Assembly (NCBI GenBank): GCA_026413225.1
Contig: CM048557.1
Span: 40,851,371-40,915,370, forward strand
Direction: 5' to 3'
DNA length: 64,000 bases
Source: Otis tarda
Taxonomy: Eukaryota > Chordata > Aves > Otidiformes > Otididae
In this document: positions 63,301 to 64,000 of the stretch, piece after piece
How positions within the stretch are numbered: the stretch's first letter is position 1
How the letters are laid out: each line of letters starts with the position of its first letter
Made by a program: the position numbers and the translations under genes
Notes under the pieces: model-generated
Seen by the model: only the letters and a program-made list of their open reading frames with translations
Databases searched by the model: none
What the model was told of the DNA's origin: nothing

Positions 63301-64000
63301 GCGCATTTGTGATGCAGATAGTTGTCCAGTGACCTGGAATGAGACAGCCTATTCATTTCTGACAAACAGCCTTCAGATAGTAATGTCTTTTCATTACTAA
63401 AATGAGAAAAATAATGGCAGAGATATGAAAGGCTTGCATCTTGCCACCAATTCCCTTCAACCATTTGATTCTGTATGCATAAAGGCATCGTAATTTTTGT
63501 GTATGTGCATGAGAATGCACAGAAAACCACATAAGAGCTGTATTAGAAGCAGAGCTATCTTCATAAGTAGAGTACCAATTGCTGATTATAAAAGGTAGCT
63601 TCTCAAATACATAGAACTTGATGAAGGAATGAGAGTTTCTCCACCCATCAACATGCACAGATATGCTTTTTGTTTGTTTATTATATTTCATAGGTTTCTT
63701 TATATCTTATAGATGAAAAACTAATTTTAACACGTGGTCTGTATCTGAAAGCCAACATGAAAAGAGAAGAAATAAACTTTGGTGGAAATGACTTTGAAAT
63801 TACTCATCTATTTCCCTTTTTTGCCTAAATTGTGCAAGTAAACGTTTTTATTTGTGCAAGTGATTTTTTTTCAGAATTTTTCTAAAGGTTATAAAAAAAA
63901 CCCTTAAGATATTTTTAACACTGGTGTTATTCCCAATGACAGGTTCCACAGCTATGCTTGCATGCTTTTTGTAAATTAAAAAAAATATATATTTGTACGT

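Larger units (their letters stand above)
60022..64000 (+). other. Region right of the promoter; probable 5' part of a divergent gene (AP4S1 by synteny)
   Basis: Past the CpG island the sequence is AT-rich, with no coding exon I recognise and no match to the expected AP4 sigma-1 N-terminus. The AP4S1 assignment rests only on conserved gene order (STRN3-AP4S1 head-to-head). A possible first-exon donor, GGGGAG|gtgagc, is at 60030/60031 just after the NRF1 site. If AP4S1 is here, exon 1 is non-coding and the first coding exon lies beyond 64000. A G run of 10 is at 62650-62659 and a possible CR1 remnant at 63225-63300. Confidence 0.35.

Noticed and set aside
1-64000. CRISPR arrays, bacterial operons, phage or plasmid features
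   Set aside because: The sequence is a vertebrate genomic region; no regularly spaced repeats and no prokaryotic gene organisation are present.
60480-64000. Search for the first coding exon of AP4S1 on the plus strand
   Set aside because: No open frame resembles the AP4 sigma-1 N-terminus; if the gene is here its coding exons lie outside the window.

Overview
The window looks like nuclear DNA from a bird. It is AT-rich, intron-dominated sequence with a single CpG island. It carries CR1 LINE fragments with the typical avian 3' end (an ATTCTATG-type tail) and one avian-type retroviral solo LTR. Homopolymers and simple repeats are frequent. There is no operon structure and no prokaryotic gene.

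Almost the whole window (1-59692, minus strand) is the 5' three quarters of one gene, striatin-3 (STRN3, also called SG2NA), a regulatory B''' subunit of PP2A and scaffold of the STRIPAK complex. I could place 14 consecutive coding exons, from the start codon (59690-59692) to exon 14, which runs off the left edge at base 1. Every splice phase closes: 1933 coding bases, 644 complete codons plus one base. The protein has a Gly/Gln/Pro-rich N-terminus, a caveolin-binding-like motif, a coiled coil, a calmodulin-binding segment, an acidic linker and then WD40 repeats. WD repeats 1-3 are in the window; the remaining roughly 150 residues lie to the left.

Layout, left to right (3' to 5' of the gene): WD40 exons 14-11 (1-4693); exon 10 (10382-10515); the in-frame cassette exons 9 and 8 (16023-16163, 22334-22444); linker exons 7-5 (28048-30796); calmodulin-binding and coiled-coil exons 4-2 (30617-37423); a 21.9 kb first intron (37424-59371) with a CR1 and an LTR; exon 1 inside a CpG island (about 58640-60480). 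To the right of the island, 60480-64000 has no recognisable exon. In other vertebrates AP4S1 is divergent to STRN3 and shares this promoter, so this part is probably AP4S1 5' region or first intron. That is synteny inference, not a sequence match.

Points worth a second look: (1) intron 11 works in frame only with a GC-AG splice site, and a GT donor 4 nt further on would cause a frameshift and early stop; (2) the 84-residue cassette (exons 8+9) has a weak acceptor with a UGCAUG (RBFOX-type) element directly at it and three more upstream; (3) intron 9 holds a candidate alternative 3' terminal exon that would make a STRN3 isoform without WD40 repeats; (4) intron 8 holds a candidate antisense terminal exon; (5) the promoter has a perfect NRF1 palindrome between the two divergent directions. 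I saw no wholly new gene system.
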